Of a stretch of DNA of 64,000 nt, positions 10,720-18,591 are shown piece by piece. Source of the stretch: Gordonia tangerina (GTDB lineage: Bacteria > Actinomycetota > Actinomycetes > Mycobacteriales > Mycobacteriaceae). Where the stretch lies: assembly GCF_021556435.1 (NCBI RefSeq), contig NZ_JAKGCU010000005.1, positions 124,001-188,000 on the forward strand, written 5' to 3'. The notes under the pieces were generated by a model that saw only the letters and a program-made list of their open reading frames with translations, did not search any database and was not told the DNA's origin. The position numbers were made by a program, and so were the translations under genes. Position 1 is the stretch's first letter. Every line of letters begins with the position of its first letter.

Positions 10720-11003
10720 CGTTGCCCCAGCTCGGTCGAGTCGACCGTCCCGTGCCGCGAACATCGTGCTCCCCAGCCGTCCGGGCGTACCTGCACCACC
10801 ATGCGCCGGCCGCATTGCCCGCAGAAGCGCGGTGGCTCCAGACCGAGGCGGGCGGCCGCCGGTATCGCGTCGGCCGACTGCAGCTCCAGTTCCAGTCCCG
10901 TGTACACACCGAAGCGGCAGGGCTGCGCAAGCGGGCCGGGGACCTCGAGCGTGGAGTGCAACGGTCGGGGCGTTGCCGCCGAACCCGGATTCGTCATCGA
11001 CAT
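10716..11003 (-). CDS. bsaP: Biotin synthase auxiliary protein BsaP
   Basis: A 95-residue protein with a small C-terminal domain, [11 protein letters not shown] then WGARCSRHG, whose three Cys and one His are candidate metal or iron-sulfur ligands. This matches the mycobacterial protein encoded directly after bioB and reported to be required for biotin synthase activity. The stop overlaps the next gene (ATGA). ATG at 11003 is preferred, with CAGG 5 nt upstream; GTG at 11009 and ATG at 10997 are alternatives. It begins 16 nt after the bioB stop. The partner and role are inferred from family and context. Confidence 0.85.
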   Translation of the reverse strand: MSMTNPGSAATPRPLHSTLEVPGPLAQPCRFGVYTGLELELQSADAIPAAARLGLEPPRFCGQCGRRMVVQVRPDGWGARCSRHGTVDSTELGQR

Positions 11004-11019
11004 GGTCACCTGTTCGAGC

Positions 11020-12060
11020 CTAGATGCTGTCGTTGAGTGCCTTGATGGGCATCGACAGATCGGTCAGCAGGTCGAGGTCTTCCTCGGCGGGCCGTCCCAG
11101 GGTGGTCAGGTAATTGCCGACGATGACGGCGTTGATGCCGCCCAGGATGCCCTGCTTGGCGCCGAGGTCACCGAGGGTGATCTCGCGTCCGCCCGCGAAA
11201 CGCAGGATGGTGCGCGGCAGCGCCAGACGGAACGCGGCCACCGACTTCAGCGCCTCGGCCGCCGGAAGCACGTCGAGGTCGCCGAACGGGGTGCCGGGAC
11301 GCGGGTTGAGGAAGTTCAACGGCACCTCGTCGGGCTCCAACGCCGCCAGGTCGGCGGCGAACTCGGCTCGCTGCTCGAGACTCTCACCCATCCCCAGAAT
11401 GCCGCCACAACACACCTCCATGCCGGCTTCACGCACCATGCGCAGCGTGTCCCAGCGCTCCTCCCATGAGTGGGTGGTCACCACATTCGGGAAGTGGCTG
11501 CGCGCGGTCTCGAGGTTGTGGTTGTAGCGGTGCACGCCCATGTCCTTGAGCTGATCGACCTGCTCCTGGGTGAGCATGCCCAGGCTGCAGGCGATCTGGA
11601 TGTCCACCTCGTTGCGGATGGCCTCGATTCCCGCGGCGACCTGGCTGAGGAGCCGCTTGTCCGGGCCCCGCACGGCGGCGACGATGCAGAACTCGGTGGC
11701 GCCGGTCTTGGCGGTCTGTTTGGCGGCCTCGACGAGCGATGGGATGTCGATCCAGGCACTACGCACCGGGGAGGTGAACAGACCGGACTGCGAACAGAAG
11801 TGGCAGTCCTCCGGGCAACCGCCGGTCTTGAGCGAGATGATCCCCTCCACCTCGACTTCCGGTCCGCACCAGCGCATCCGCACATCGTGCGCGAGCTGCA
11901 GCAGTTCGGTGAGTCGATCCTCGGGCAAACGCAGCACCTCGAGCACCTGGGCCTGATCGAGGGCCTGGCCCTTCTCGAGAACCTGTTCACGGGCGACGGC
12001 AAGAATGTCGTCGGGGGTCTGCGAATGCGATGTGCCGGGGGCGACGGGGGCCTGGGTCAC
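11020..12060 (-). CDS. bioB: Biotin synthase BioB
   Basis: A 346-residue radical-SAM enzyme that inserts sulfur into dethiobiotin. The [4Fe-4S] motif is C82-X3-C86-X2-C89 ([12 protein letters not shown]). The [18 protein letters not shown] and [11 protein letters not shown] segments are typical. The GTG start has AAGGAG 7 nt upstream. It follows bioD after a gap of about 100 bp that holds a short direct repeat, and is followed by bsaP. Its own promoter in that gap is possible but not identified. Confidence 0.97.
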   Translation of the reverse strand: MTQAPVAPGTSHSQTPDDILAVAREQVLEKGQALDQAQVLEVLRLPEDRLTELLQLAHDVRMRWCGPEVEVEGIISLKTGGCPEDCHFCSQSGLFTSPVRSAWIDIPSLVEAAKQTAKTGATEFCIVAAVRGPDKRLLSQVAAGIEAIRNEVDIQIACSLGMLTQEQVDQLKDMGVHRYNHNLETARSHFPNVVTTHSWEERWDTLRMVREAGMEVCCGGILGMGESLEQRAEFAADLAALEPDEVPLNFLNPRPGTPFGDLDVLPAAEALKSVAAFRLALPRTILRFAGGREITLGDLGAKQGILGGINAVIVGNYLTTLGRPAEEDLDLLTDLSMPIKALNDSI

Positions 12061-12105
12061 GGGAGAACTCCTTGTCTGGACTGTTGAACGATGGGCTGGG
12101 TTGCT

Positions 12106-12138
12106 GTCGGCGAGAATCGGGTGCCGTCGGCGAGAATC
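12106..12138. repeat. Two direct copies of a short repeat downstream of bioD
   Basis: GTCGGCGAGAATC occurs at 12106-12118 and again at 12126-12138 (20-bp period) in the bioD-bioB gap. A closely related 21-bp tandem repeat lies after rluD at 41682-41730. Confidence 0.6.
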
Positions 12139-12162
12139 TGGGAGGCTTCGGCGGGCAGAGAT

Positions 12163-12906
12163 CTACAGTGCCGTCGGGGCGACGTGGGTTGCCGCCGGCC
12201 GGGTGGGTGCGAGTTCGCGGGCCGTCCATTCCCGGTCGAACCAGGCCGGCGCCCGCCGACGGAACTCCGCCGGGTCGAGGGCACCGGCACCGTCCGGGAT
12301 GACCCCGACGACAGGGGCTCCGCTCAGTCGGGGCAGGTCGTCGCGGTTGCAGCGCATGGCGAGATCGGGTTCCGTCGGCCAGGAACCGATCACCAGACCC
12401 GCGACGCGCAATCCGCGTGCGCGGACGGCGCCGACGGTCAGCTCCGCATGATTGAGGGCCCCGAGTCCGGCCGGGACCACCACCAGAACCGATGCGCCGA
12501 CATCGGCGCACAGGTCGAGCAGGGTCAGCTCCGGCGCCAAGCGCACCATGACCCCACCGGCGCCCTCGACGAGGGTCACGTCGTGGTTCGCGGCCAGGCG
12601 ATCGATGGCTGCGCGGGCGACGGCGCGCTCGAGCGGCGGCACACCGGCCAGCCGCGCGGCGGTCTCCGGCGCGAGGGGATCCGGATAGCGGGCACACTCG
12701 GCGGTGCCCAGCGGCCCGACGAGGTCCTCGATCACAGCCAGATCGCCGGGTTGTCCGGGCATGACGCCGGTCTGCGCGGGTTTGCACACCGCAGGGTTCA
12801 CACCCGCCGCGCGGGCGGCGGCCACCAGCGCAGCGGTCACGATCGTCTTGCCGACGTCCGTCGAGGTGCCCGCAACCGCCAGCACGTTCTCCGACGCCGC
12901 GGTCAT
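12163..12906 (-). CDS. bioD: Dethiobiotin synthetase BioD
   Basis: A 247-residue ATP-dependent carboxylase that forms the ureido ring from DAPA and CO2. The P-loop GTSTDVGKT is at residues 13-21, with VCKPAQTG and LVEGAGGVMVRL further on. The ATG overlaps the bioF stop as ATGA. Transcription runs bioA-bioF-bioD. The C-terminal tail (about 225-247) is Pro/Thr-rich and likely flexible. The length is normal for actinobacterial BioD. Confidence 0.96.
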   Translation of the reverse strand: MTAASENVLAVAGTSTDVGKTIVTAALVAAARAAGVNPAVCKPAQTGVMPGQPGDLAVIEDLVGPLGTAECARYPDPLAPETAARLAGVPPLERAVARAAIDRLAANHDVTLVEGAGGVMVRLAPELTLLDLCADVGASVLVVVPAGLGALNHAELTVGAVRARGLRVAGLVIGSWPTEPDLAMRCNRDDLPRLSGAPVVGVIPDGAGALDPAEFRRRAPAWFDREWTARELAPTRPAATHVAPTAL

Positions 12907-14114
12907 CGGGCACCCACCGTGCGCAAGGCATCGAGCACGATGCGCGCGACCCGTTCGATCGTCACGTCGTCGAGATCGGCACGCACTGTCAGCCGCAACC
13001 GCGAGGTCCCGGCGGGCACCGACGGCGGACGGAAACACCCGACGAGCACATCTCGGTCGCGGCACGCAGCAGCCGCGGCCACCGCGGCGTGCGGATCCCC
13101 GACGATCAGCGAGACGACGGCAGCAGCGGGCGCCGGGGCACCGATGGCCTCAGCCAGTCGAGCCGCGTTCTCACGCAGTCGGTCCGGCATGGCGGGATCG
13201 GCACGTAGCAGCCGCAGCGCGGTGTGGGCCGAGCCCACCGCGGCCGGATTGAGGCCGGTGTCGAAGATGAACGTCCGCGCGCGATCGACGAGATGCGATC
13301 GCAACAACTCGGGTCCGAGCACGACTCCGCCCTGGGCACCCAACGACTTGGACAGCACGGTGGTCATGATCAGGTCAGGGGCACCGGACAGGCCGTGTTC
13401 GGCGATGAGCCCACGCCCGCCCGGACCGCGCACGCCGAGCGCATGCGCCTCGTCGACGAGCAGCGCCGCCCCGCAGTCGCGTGCGACGGCATACAGGTCG
13501 GCCACCGGGGCCGGTTCGCCGTCGATGCTGTACACCGAGTCGGTCACCACCAGCGCGCGCTGCTCGGTGCGAGCGCGCAGGGCGTCGTGAACGGCCTGGT
13601 GATCACCGCGGTCGACCACGACGACGCGTGCGCGCGAGAGCCGACATCCGTCGATCAACGACGCGTGGGTCCCGGTGTCGCTGACGATCAGGTCGCCGCG
13701 TCCGACGAGGGCCGTGATGGCGCCGACGTTGGCGAGATATCCCGACGAGAAGGCCAGCGCGCTGTGGAACCCGAGGAAATCGGCGAGGTCGTTCTCCAGC
13801 TCGATGTGGGCCTCAGTGGTTCCGACCACCAGTCGCGACGCCGTGGCACCGGCGCCCCACTGCGCCAACGCCGCCTGCCCACCGGCGACGACCTCGGGGT
13901 GCGTGCAGAACCCGAGGTAGTCGTTGGAGGCGAGGTCGACGACCGGGGTGTCGGCGCGTCGAACGATGGGATCGCGATGCAGACCGGCGGTCCGCACCCG
14001 GTCGGCCTCGTCGGCGAGCCACCCGAGCGCCCCCTGTTCGGTGGCGCGCGCGCCGACGGCCGGATCGGCTCCACGAGTGGCGATGTCGGTATCGGTGAGC
14101 TCGGTCGTGGTCAT
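12903..14114 (-). CDS. bioF: 8-amino-7-oxononanoate synthase BioF
   Basis: A 403-residue PLP enzyme of the alpha-oxoamine synthase family that joins pimeloyl thioester and alanine. The PLP lysine is probably K256 (TTVLSKSLGAQGG), with D221 in the VDEAHALG motif, SNDYLGF near residue 63 and THASLIDG near 149. The ATG overlaps the bioA stop (TGATG). No pimelate-forming gene (bioC, bioH, bioI or bioW) is seen in the window. Confidence 0.96.
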   Translation of the reverse strand: MTTTELTDTDIATRGADPAVGARATEQGALGWLADEADRVRTAGLHRDPIVRRADTPVVDLASNDYLGFCTHPEVVAGGQAALAQWGAGATASRLVVGTTEAHIELENDLADFLGFHSALAFSSGYLANVGAITALVGRGDLIVSDTGTHASLIDGCRLSRARVVVVDRGDHQAVHDALRARTEQRALVVTDSVYSIDGEPAPVADLYAVARDCGAALLVDEAHALGVRGPGGRGLIAEHGLSGAPDLIMTTVLSKSLGAQGGVVLGPELLRSHLVDRARTFIFDTGLNPAAVGSAHTALRLLRADPAMPDRLRENAARLAEAIGAPAPAAAVVSLIVGDPHAAVAAAAACRDRDVLVGCFRPPSVPAGTSRLRLTVRADLDDVTIERVARIVLDALRTVGAR

Positions 14115-15415
14115 CAGGACATCACTCCCACGGTGTGGTCGGCGGACAGACTGGCGGCGACGGCGGCGTGAACTCCACGGCAGATGGTGGCGATGTCGTC
14201 GGCGGTGCAGATGAACGGCGGCATCACGTAGACGTTGTTACGGAACGGCCGCAACCAGACCCCCGCGTCGACGGCCGCGGCCGTGGCAGCGACCATGTCG
14301 ACCGGCCGGTCGAGTTCGACGACCCCGATGGCTCCGCGGACGCGGACATCGGCAACCCCCGGCCGCGCCGCGAGATCGCCGAGCCCGGTGCGCAGGCCCG
14401 ATTCGATGGCCTGCACGCGGGCCCGCCAGTCCGAGGCGAGCAGTTCCTCCACGGAGGCGACGGCCACCGCACAGGCGAGTGGATTGGCCATGAAGGTCGG
14501 GCCGTGCGCGAGCCCACCGGCCTCCCCCGCGCTGATCACCTCGGCGATCTCACTGGTGCACATGGTGGCCGCCAGCGTCAGGTAGCCGCCGGTCAGCGCC
14601 TTGCCCAGGCACATGATGTCGGGGGTCACGCCGGCATGGTGGGCGGCGAACAGTTCGCCGGTACGACCGAATCCGGTGGCGATCTCGTCGAAGATCAACA
14701 GCACACCCGACTCGTCGCAGATGCGCCGGAGTTCGGAGAGATAGCGCGGGTCGTGGAACCGCATACCGCCCGCCCCCTGCACGACGGGCTCGACGATTAC
14801 CGCGGCGAGCCGTTCCCGGTGCTCGGCGACGGCTGTTTCCAGGACGGCGACGTAGCGCTCGTCGAAGTCACGCGGGGGCGGGGGCACGAACACCTGATCG
14901 GTGAGGACGTCGGTCCACATCGCATGCATCCCGCCGTCGGGATCGCACACGCTCATCGGGGCGAAGGTGTCACCGTGGTAGCCACCCCGCCAGGTCAGCA
15001 GTCGATGTCGCCGGGGTTCGCCGCGGCTGCGCCAATACTGAACGGCCATCTTGACCGCGACCTCTACCGACACCGAGCCGGAGTCGCAGAAGAAGATCTT
15101 GCGCAGATCGGGCGGGGTGATCTCGACCAGCAGTTGAGCCAGTCGCGCCGCGGGTTCATGGGTGAGACCGCCGAACATGACATGTGACATCGATTCGACC
15201 TGCTCGGCGAGCGCCGCATCGAGCACCGGATGCCGGTAACCGTGGATCGCCGCCCACCACGAACTCATCCCGTCCACCACGTGTCGCCCGTCGGCCAATT
15301 CGATCCGGACGCCCCGGGCACCCCGAACGACGATCGGCGCCACTGCCGCCGGCAGAGCGCCGTACGGATGCCAGATGTGCTCGGCATCGATGCGGCTGAT
15401 GGTGGCATCGTCCAC
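14114..15415 (-). CDS. bioA: Adenosylmethionine--8-amino-7-oxononanoate transaminase BioA
   Basis: A 433-residue class III PLP aminotransferase that uses SAM as amino donor to make DAPA. The PLP lysine is probably K272 ([11 protein letters not shown]) and the ring-nitrogen aspartate D243 ([14 protein letters not shown]). IWHPYG near residue 14 and WWAAIHGY near 53 are substrate-site features of BioA. It is the first gene of the operon, divergent from bioQ. The GTG start faces a 135-bp region with three palindromic boxes, so it is very likely BioQ-repressed. Confidence 0.97.
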   Translation of the reverse strand: MDDATISRIDAEHIWHPYGALPAAVAPIVVRGARGVRIELADGRHVVDGMSSWWAAIHGYRHPVLDAALAEQVESMSHVMFGGLTHEPAARLAQLLVEITPPDLRKIFFCDSGSVSVEVAVKMAVQYWRSRGEPRRHRLLTWRGGYHGDTFAPMSVCDPDGGMHAMWTDVLTDQVFVPPPPRDFDERYVAVLETAVAEHRERLAAVIVEPVVQGAGGMRFHDPRYLSELRRICDESGVLLIFDEIATGFGRTGELFAAHHAGVTPDIMCLGKALTGGYLTLAATMCTSEIAEVISAGEAGGLAHGPTFMANPLACAVAVASVEELLASDWRARVQAIESGLRTGLGDLAARPGVADVRVRGAIGVVELDRPVDMVAATAAAVDAGVWLRPFRNNVYVMPPFICTADDIATICRGVHAAVAASLSADHTVGVMS

Positions 15416-15469
15416 GCCGGATCACCCTCACGAGTTTGTCGGGGCGCGTATGCGCCGGGATTACCTGAT

Positions 15470-15486
15470 CCTGAACGCTGTACAGG
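15470..15486. promoter_or_regulatory. BioQ operator box 1
   Basis: CCTGAACGCTGTACAGG is an inverted repeat (CCTG-N-AC-N3-GT-N-CAGG) nearest to bioA. It shares a layout with two more boxes between bioA and bioQ. Assignment to BioQ is by position and symmetry. Confidence 0.75.
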
Positions 15487-15494
15487 ATCGATGT

Positions 15495-15511
15495 CCTGGA
15501 CACTGTACAGG
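15495..15511. promoter_or_regulatory. BioQ operator box 2
   Basis: CCTGGACACTGTACAGG is the middle copy, centred 25 bp from box 1 and 22 bp from box 3. One half-site differs slightly from the other two boxes. Confidence 0.75.
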
Positions 15512-15516
15512 TATTT

Positions 15517-15533
15517 CCTGAACGGTGTACAGG
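15517..15533. promoter_or_regulatory. BioQ operator box 3
   Basis: CCTGAACGGTGTACAGG lies 18 nt before the bioQ start codon. It overlaps the expected -35 region of the bioQ promoter and so fits autorepression. Confidence 0.75.
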
Positions 15534-15538
15534 ACCCT

Positions 15539-15544
15539 TATCCT
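15539..15544 (+). promoter_or_regulatory. -10 element of bioQ, leaderless type
   Basis: TATCCT ends 7 nt before the bioQ GTG at 15551, with operator box 3 immediately upstream and no Shine-Dalgarno sequence. Confidence 0.5.
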
Positions 15545-15550
15545 GGCCGG

Positions 15551-16147
15551 GTGAGCAACAGTCGAGCAGATGTCCTGCAGGCGGCGCGGGAGATCCTCGC
15601 CGAGCACAGCCTGGCCGATCTGTCGATGCGGCGTCTGGCCGCCGATCTCGGCGTCCGCCCGAACGCCCTGTATTGGCATTTCCCCAACAAGCAGACCCTG
15701 CTGGCGGCGCTGTCGGACGACATCCTCGAGCAGATCCCAGCGACACCGCAGGATCTGGGTTGGGATCAGCGCCTGGCCTACCTCGCCACGGGCCTGCGCG
15801 CTGCCCTGCTCGACGTCCCCGACAGCGCGGAGATCGTGTCCTCGAGTTGGGCCAGCGGACTGTCAGCGCGGACCATTGCGGGGCAACTGGCGGCGGTGGC
15901 GCGGGACGGCGGACTCGACGAGCGTGACGCGCAGGCCGTGGCGACCGCCGTGTGCCAGCTGACCATCGGGCTGACGATCGAGGAGCAGACCCGGTCGCAG
16001 ATGGAACGACTCCAGGTGACCGGACCGTCCGGACGCGACTTCACCGCGGAGTTCTCCGGCGGTCTGAGCGTGATCCTCGACGGTGCCCGGATGCGGGCAC
16101 AACGTCTGACGACCGCCGCCGGCGTACCGCAAGGTAAAGAAAAGTAA
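15551..16147 (+). CDS. bioQ: TetR-family biotin repressor BioQ
   Basis: A 198-residue TetR regulator. The N-terminal helix-turn-helix covers about residues 22-45 (DLSMRRLAADLGVRPNALYWHFPNKQTL) and is followed by an all-helical ligand domain. It diverges from bioA, and three palindromes lie between them, the arrangement known for actinobacterial BioQ. GTG at 15551 is chosen because it opens the conserved VSNSRADVLQAA segment and has a -10 hexamer 7 nt upstream. The family is thought to respond to biotin status, perhaps through biotin protein ligase; that is not visible here. Confidence 0.9.
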   Translation: MSNSRADVLQAAREILAEHSLADLSMRRLAADLGVRPNALYWHFPNKQTLLAALSDDILEQIPATPQDLGWDQRLAYLATGLRAALLDVPDSAEIVSSSWASGLSARTIAGQLAAVARDGGLDERDAQAVATAVCQLTIGLTIEEQTRSQMERLQVTGPSGRDFTAEFSGGLSVILDGARMRAQRLTTAAGVPQGKEK

Positions 16148-16325
16148 AGGTCAGCGCGGGTACGACACTCGCCTCGGCACGCCGCGTCGAATCGAGATCT
16201 CGGTGCGGCGGCATGTAGATTGCTGGGCGGACCTACGGCCTCTATCACGTGATGACCACCGGTCGGGTCCGATTGCGACAACCCGGCCCCAGCGGCCACC
16301 GATAACAGAAGGACGCATCCAGGCA

Positions 16326-18521
16326 GTGGCAGCCCCTATCCACACCGCCACCCCGGCCGGTCCGGCTCCGGCGGACAACGTGCCCGCGTACCGCACCGAC
16401 CTCGACGGTCTGCGCGGCATCGCGATCGCGTTGGTCGCCTGCTTCCATGTGTGGTTCGGCCGGGTGTCGGGCGGGGTGGACGTGTTCCTGGCCCTGTCCG
16501 GCTACTTTTTCCTGGGCTCGCTGCTGCGTCATGCCATCCACAGCCAGGCCACCCATGTGACGCTGCGCGACACCATCAATCCGTGGCCACGTCTCAAACG
16601 CCTGCTGCGGCGCCTGATCCCGGCACTGTTCACGGTACTGATCGCCGTTGCCGTCCTGACCGTGATCATCATCCCGCAAACCCGCTGGGTGAGTATCGGG
16701 CGCGAACTCATCGCCAGCGCCCTCTACTACCAGAACTGGCATCTGGCCTTCAATTCCCAGGACTATCTGGCGGCCAGCTCGGCGAACAGCCCGTTGCAAC
16801 ACATCTGGTCGATGTCGGTGCAGGGCCAGTTCTTCGTGCTCACCATGCTGGTCGCGCTCGCCTTCGCGGCATTGATCAAGCTCTGCGCGCGGTTTCTCGC
16901 GCCGGTGGCCGAACCCCGGGTGATCCGGGTTGTGGTGGGTGTCGCCGTGCTGGCGGTGGCGCTGGTCTCCTTCTATTGGGCGCACATGCGGATGGGCGTC
17001 AACCAGCAGTTCAACTACTACGACACCTTCTCCCGCGTCTGGGAGCCGCTGGCCGGTGGCCTGCTCGCCATCTGGTTGCCCAGTTGGCGGGTCCCGCGAT
17101 GGCTCCGGACGGTTGCCGCGATCGTCGCGCTGGCCCTCATCGTGACCTGCGGCTGGTGGATCGACGGCGTGAACGCGTATCCGGGGCCGTGGGCGCTGGT
17201 CCCCGTCGGTTCCACGCTGCTGATCATCTGGGCGGGTGCCACCGCGTTGGAGCGTCCGCGACCCGGCTCCGATGGTCCGCAGGGGCTGCCGCCGGTCAAT
17301 CGCATGCTCGCCAGTCGGTGGCCGGTGTGGCTGGGCAGCATCGCCTACGCCCTCTACCTCTGGCACTGGCCGCTGTTGATCTTCTATCTGACCTGGCGAG
17401 AGAAGAACCACGCGAGCGTCCTCGAAGGTGTCGGCCTGCTCACGGTGTCGGTCGGGTTGGCATGGCTCACCAAGCGCTACATCGAGGACCCGCTCCGTGG
17501 CGGGCGCTCCGAGCCGTCGCATGCGCGTCGCGACGGTCGGTATCGGTGGCTGACCTACACATCGGTTGTTACATCGATTCTGGTCATCGGCACGTTGGTG
17601 ACCGGCATCGGCATCAAGGTGTGGGACCACCGGGTGTCCACGATGGTGGTGGACACCAGAAACCTGGACCCACGGACCTACCCGGGGGCCCGCGCGCTGC
17701 TGAACGGGTGGCCCGTTCCCGCGGTCGACCCGCAGCCGTCGCCGCTGATGGTCACGCAGGATTTCCCGGAGACTTCTACCGATGGCTACATGAGCAACTT
17801 CGAGGACCCTGAGATCCATGTCGGCGTCTACGGTGACCCGAACGCCACCGAGACCGTCGCACTGATCGGCGGATCACACGCCGAGATGTGGATCTCGGCG
17901 CTCGACGAGCTGGGCCGGCGTAACCACTTCAAGGTCACCACCTACCTCAAGATGGGGTGCCCGATGTCGACCGAGCTGGTCCCGAAGCAAGACGGCGTAC
18001 CGTATCCGCAATGTCACGACTGGGTGATGCGGGTGATGAAGAAGGTGATCGCCGACAAGCCGACCGCGGTGTTCACCAATTCGACCCGGCCGCGCGATTA
18101 TCAGCCCGGCGACTGGGTGCCACCCACCTACACCCCCATCTTCGACGAGTTCCTCGACGCCGGCATCGAGGTGTTCGGCATCCGCGACACACCGTGGCCG
18201 CACAACGCGAAAGGCTTGATCGACACTCCGACGTGCCTGGCCGACGGCGGCACCGCGACGAGCTGCGCCACGCGCCGCGACGTCGCGCTCGCCCCGGAGG
18301 ACCCCGCGCTGGCCCTGGCTGCCACCCGCCCGGGCTTCCATGCCCTGGACCTTTCCGACGGGGTCTGTGACGCCGAACTGTGTCCGGCGATCGTCGGCAA
18401 CATCGTGGTTTACAAGGATTGGCACCACCTGAGCGCCACCTATGTTCGTAGCCTCACCGATGAGCTGGGACGGCAGATGGCCGCGGCCGCTCCATGGACC
18501 GGCCCAGCGGCGCCGAGATAG
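16326..18521 (+). CDS. AT3-SGNH membrane acyltransferase
   Basis: About 731 residues. The N-terminal acyltransferase-3 domain (about 22-390) has roughly ten membrane helices and begins with the RTDLDGLRGIAI motif and likely catalytic H41. The periplasmic C-terminal SGNH domain has GGS517H and a D698-W-H-H701 motif, consistent with a Ser-Asp-His triad. Such fused enzymes O-acylate surface or cell-wall glycans, and the acceptor is unknown. GTG at 16326 is preferred over an in-frame ATG at 16203, but the ribosome-binding site is poor, so the start is uncertain. A related gene also precedes treX in M. tuberculosis, suggesting a carbohydrate-linked role. Confidence 0.85.
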   Translation: MAAPIHTATPAGPAPADNVPAYRTDLDGLRGIAIALVACFHVWFGRVSGGVDVFLALSGYFFLGSLLRHAIHSQATHVTLRDTINPWPRLKRLLRRLIPALFTVLIAVAVLTVIIIPQTRWVSIGRELIASALYYQNWHLAFNSQDYLAASSANSPLQHIWSMSVQGQFFVLTMLVALAFAALIKLCARFLAPVAEPRVIRVVVGVAVLAVALVSFYWAHMRMGVNQQFNYYDTFSRVWEPLAGGLLAIWLPSWRVPRWLRTVAAIVALALIVTCGWWIDGVNAYPGPWALVPVGSTLLIIWAGATALERPRPGSDGPQGLPPVNRMLASRWPVWLGSIAYALYLWHWPLLIFYLTWREKNHASVLEGVGLLTVSVGLAWLTKRYIEDPLRGGRSEPSHARRDGRYRWLTYTSVVTSILVIGTLVTGIGIKVWDHRVSTMVVDTRNLDPRTYPGARALLNGWPVPAVDPQPSPLMVTQDFPETSTDGYMSNFEDPEIHVGVYGDPNATETVALIGGSHAEMWISALDELGRRNHFKVTTYLKMGCPMSTELVPKQDGVPYPQCHDWVMRVMKKVIADKPTAVFTNSTRPRDYQPGDWVPPTYTPIFDEFLDAGIEVFGIRDTPWPHNAKGLIDTPTCLADGGTATSCATRRDVALAPEDPALALAATRPGFHALDLSDGVCDAELCPAIVGNIVVYKDWHHLSATYVRSLTDELGRQMAAAAPWTGPAAPR

Positions 18522-18579
18522 TCGCCCACGCCACACCAGCGCGCGATCGCTCCGAGATGAACCCCCGACCATTGACGGC

Positions 18580-18585
18580 TAGTGT
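18580..18585 (+). promoter_or_regulatory. -10 element of glgX/treX, leaderless type
   Basis: TAGTGT ends exactly 7 nt before the ATG at 18592, and there is no ribosome-binding site. An out-of-frame ATG lies at 18587. Confidence 0.45.
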
Positions 18586-18591
18586 CATGTC

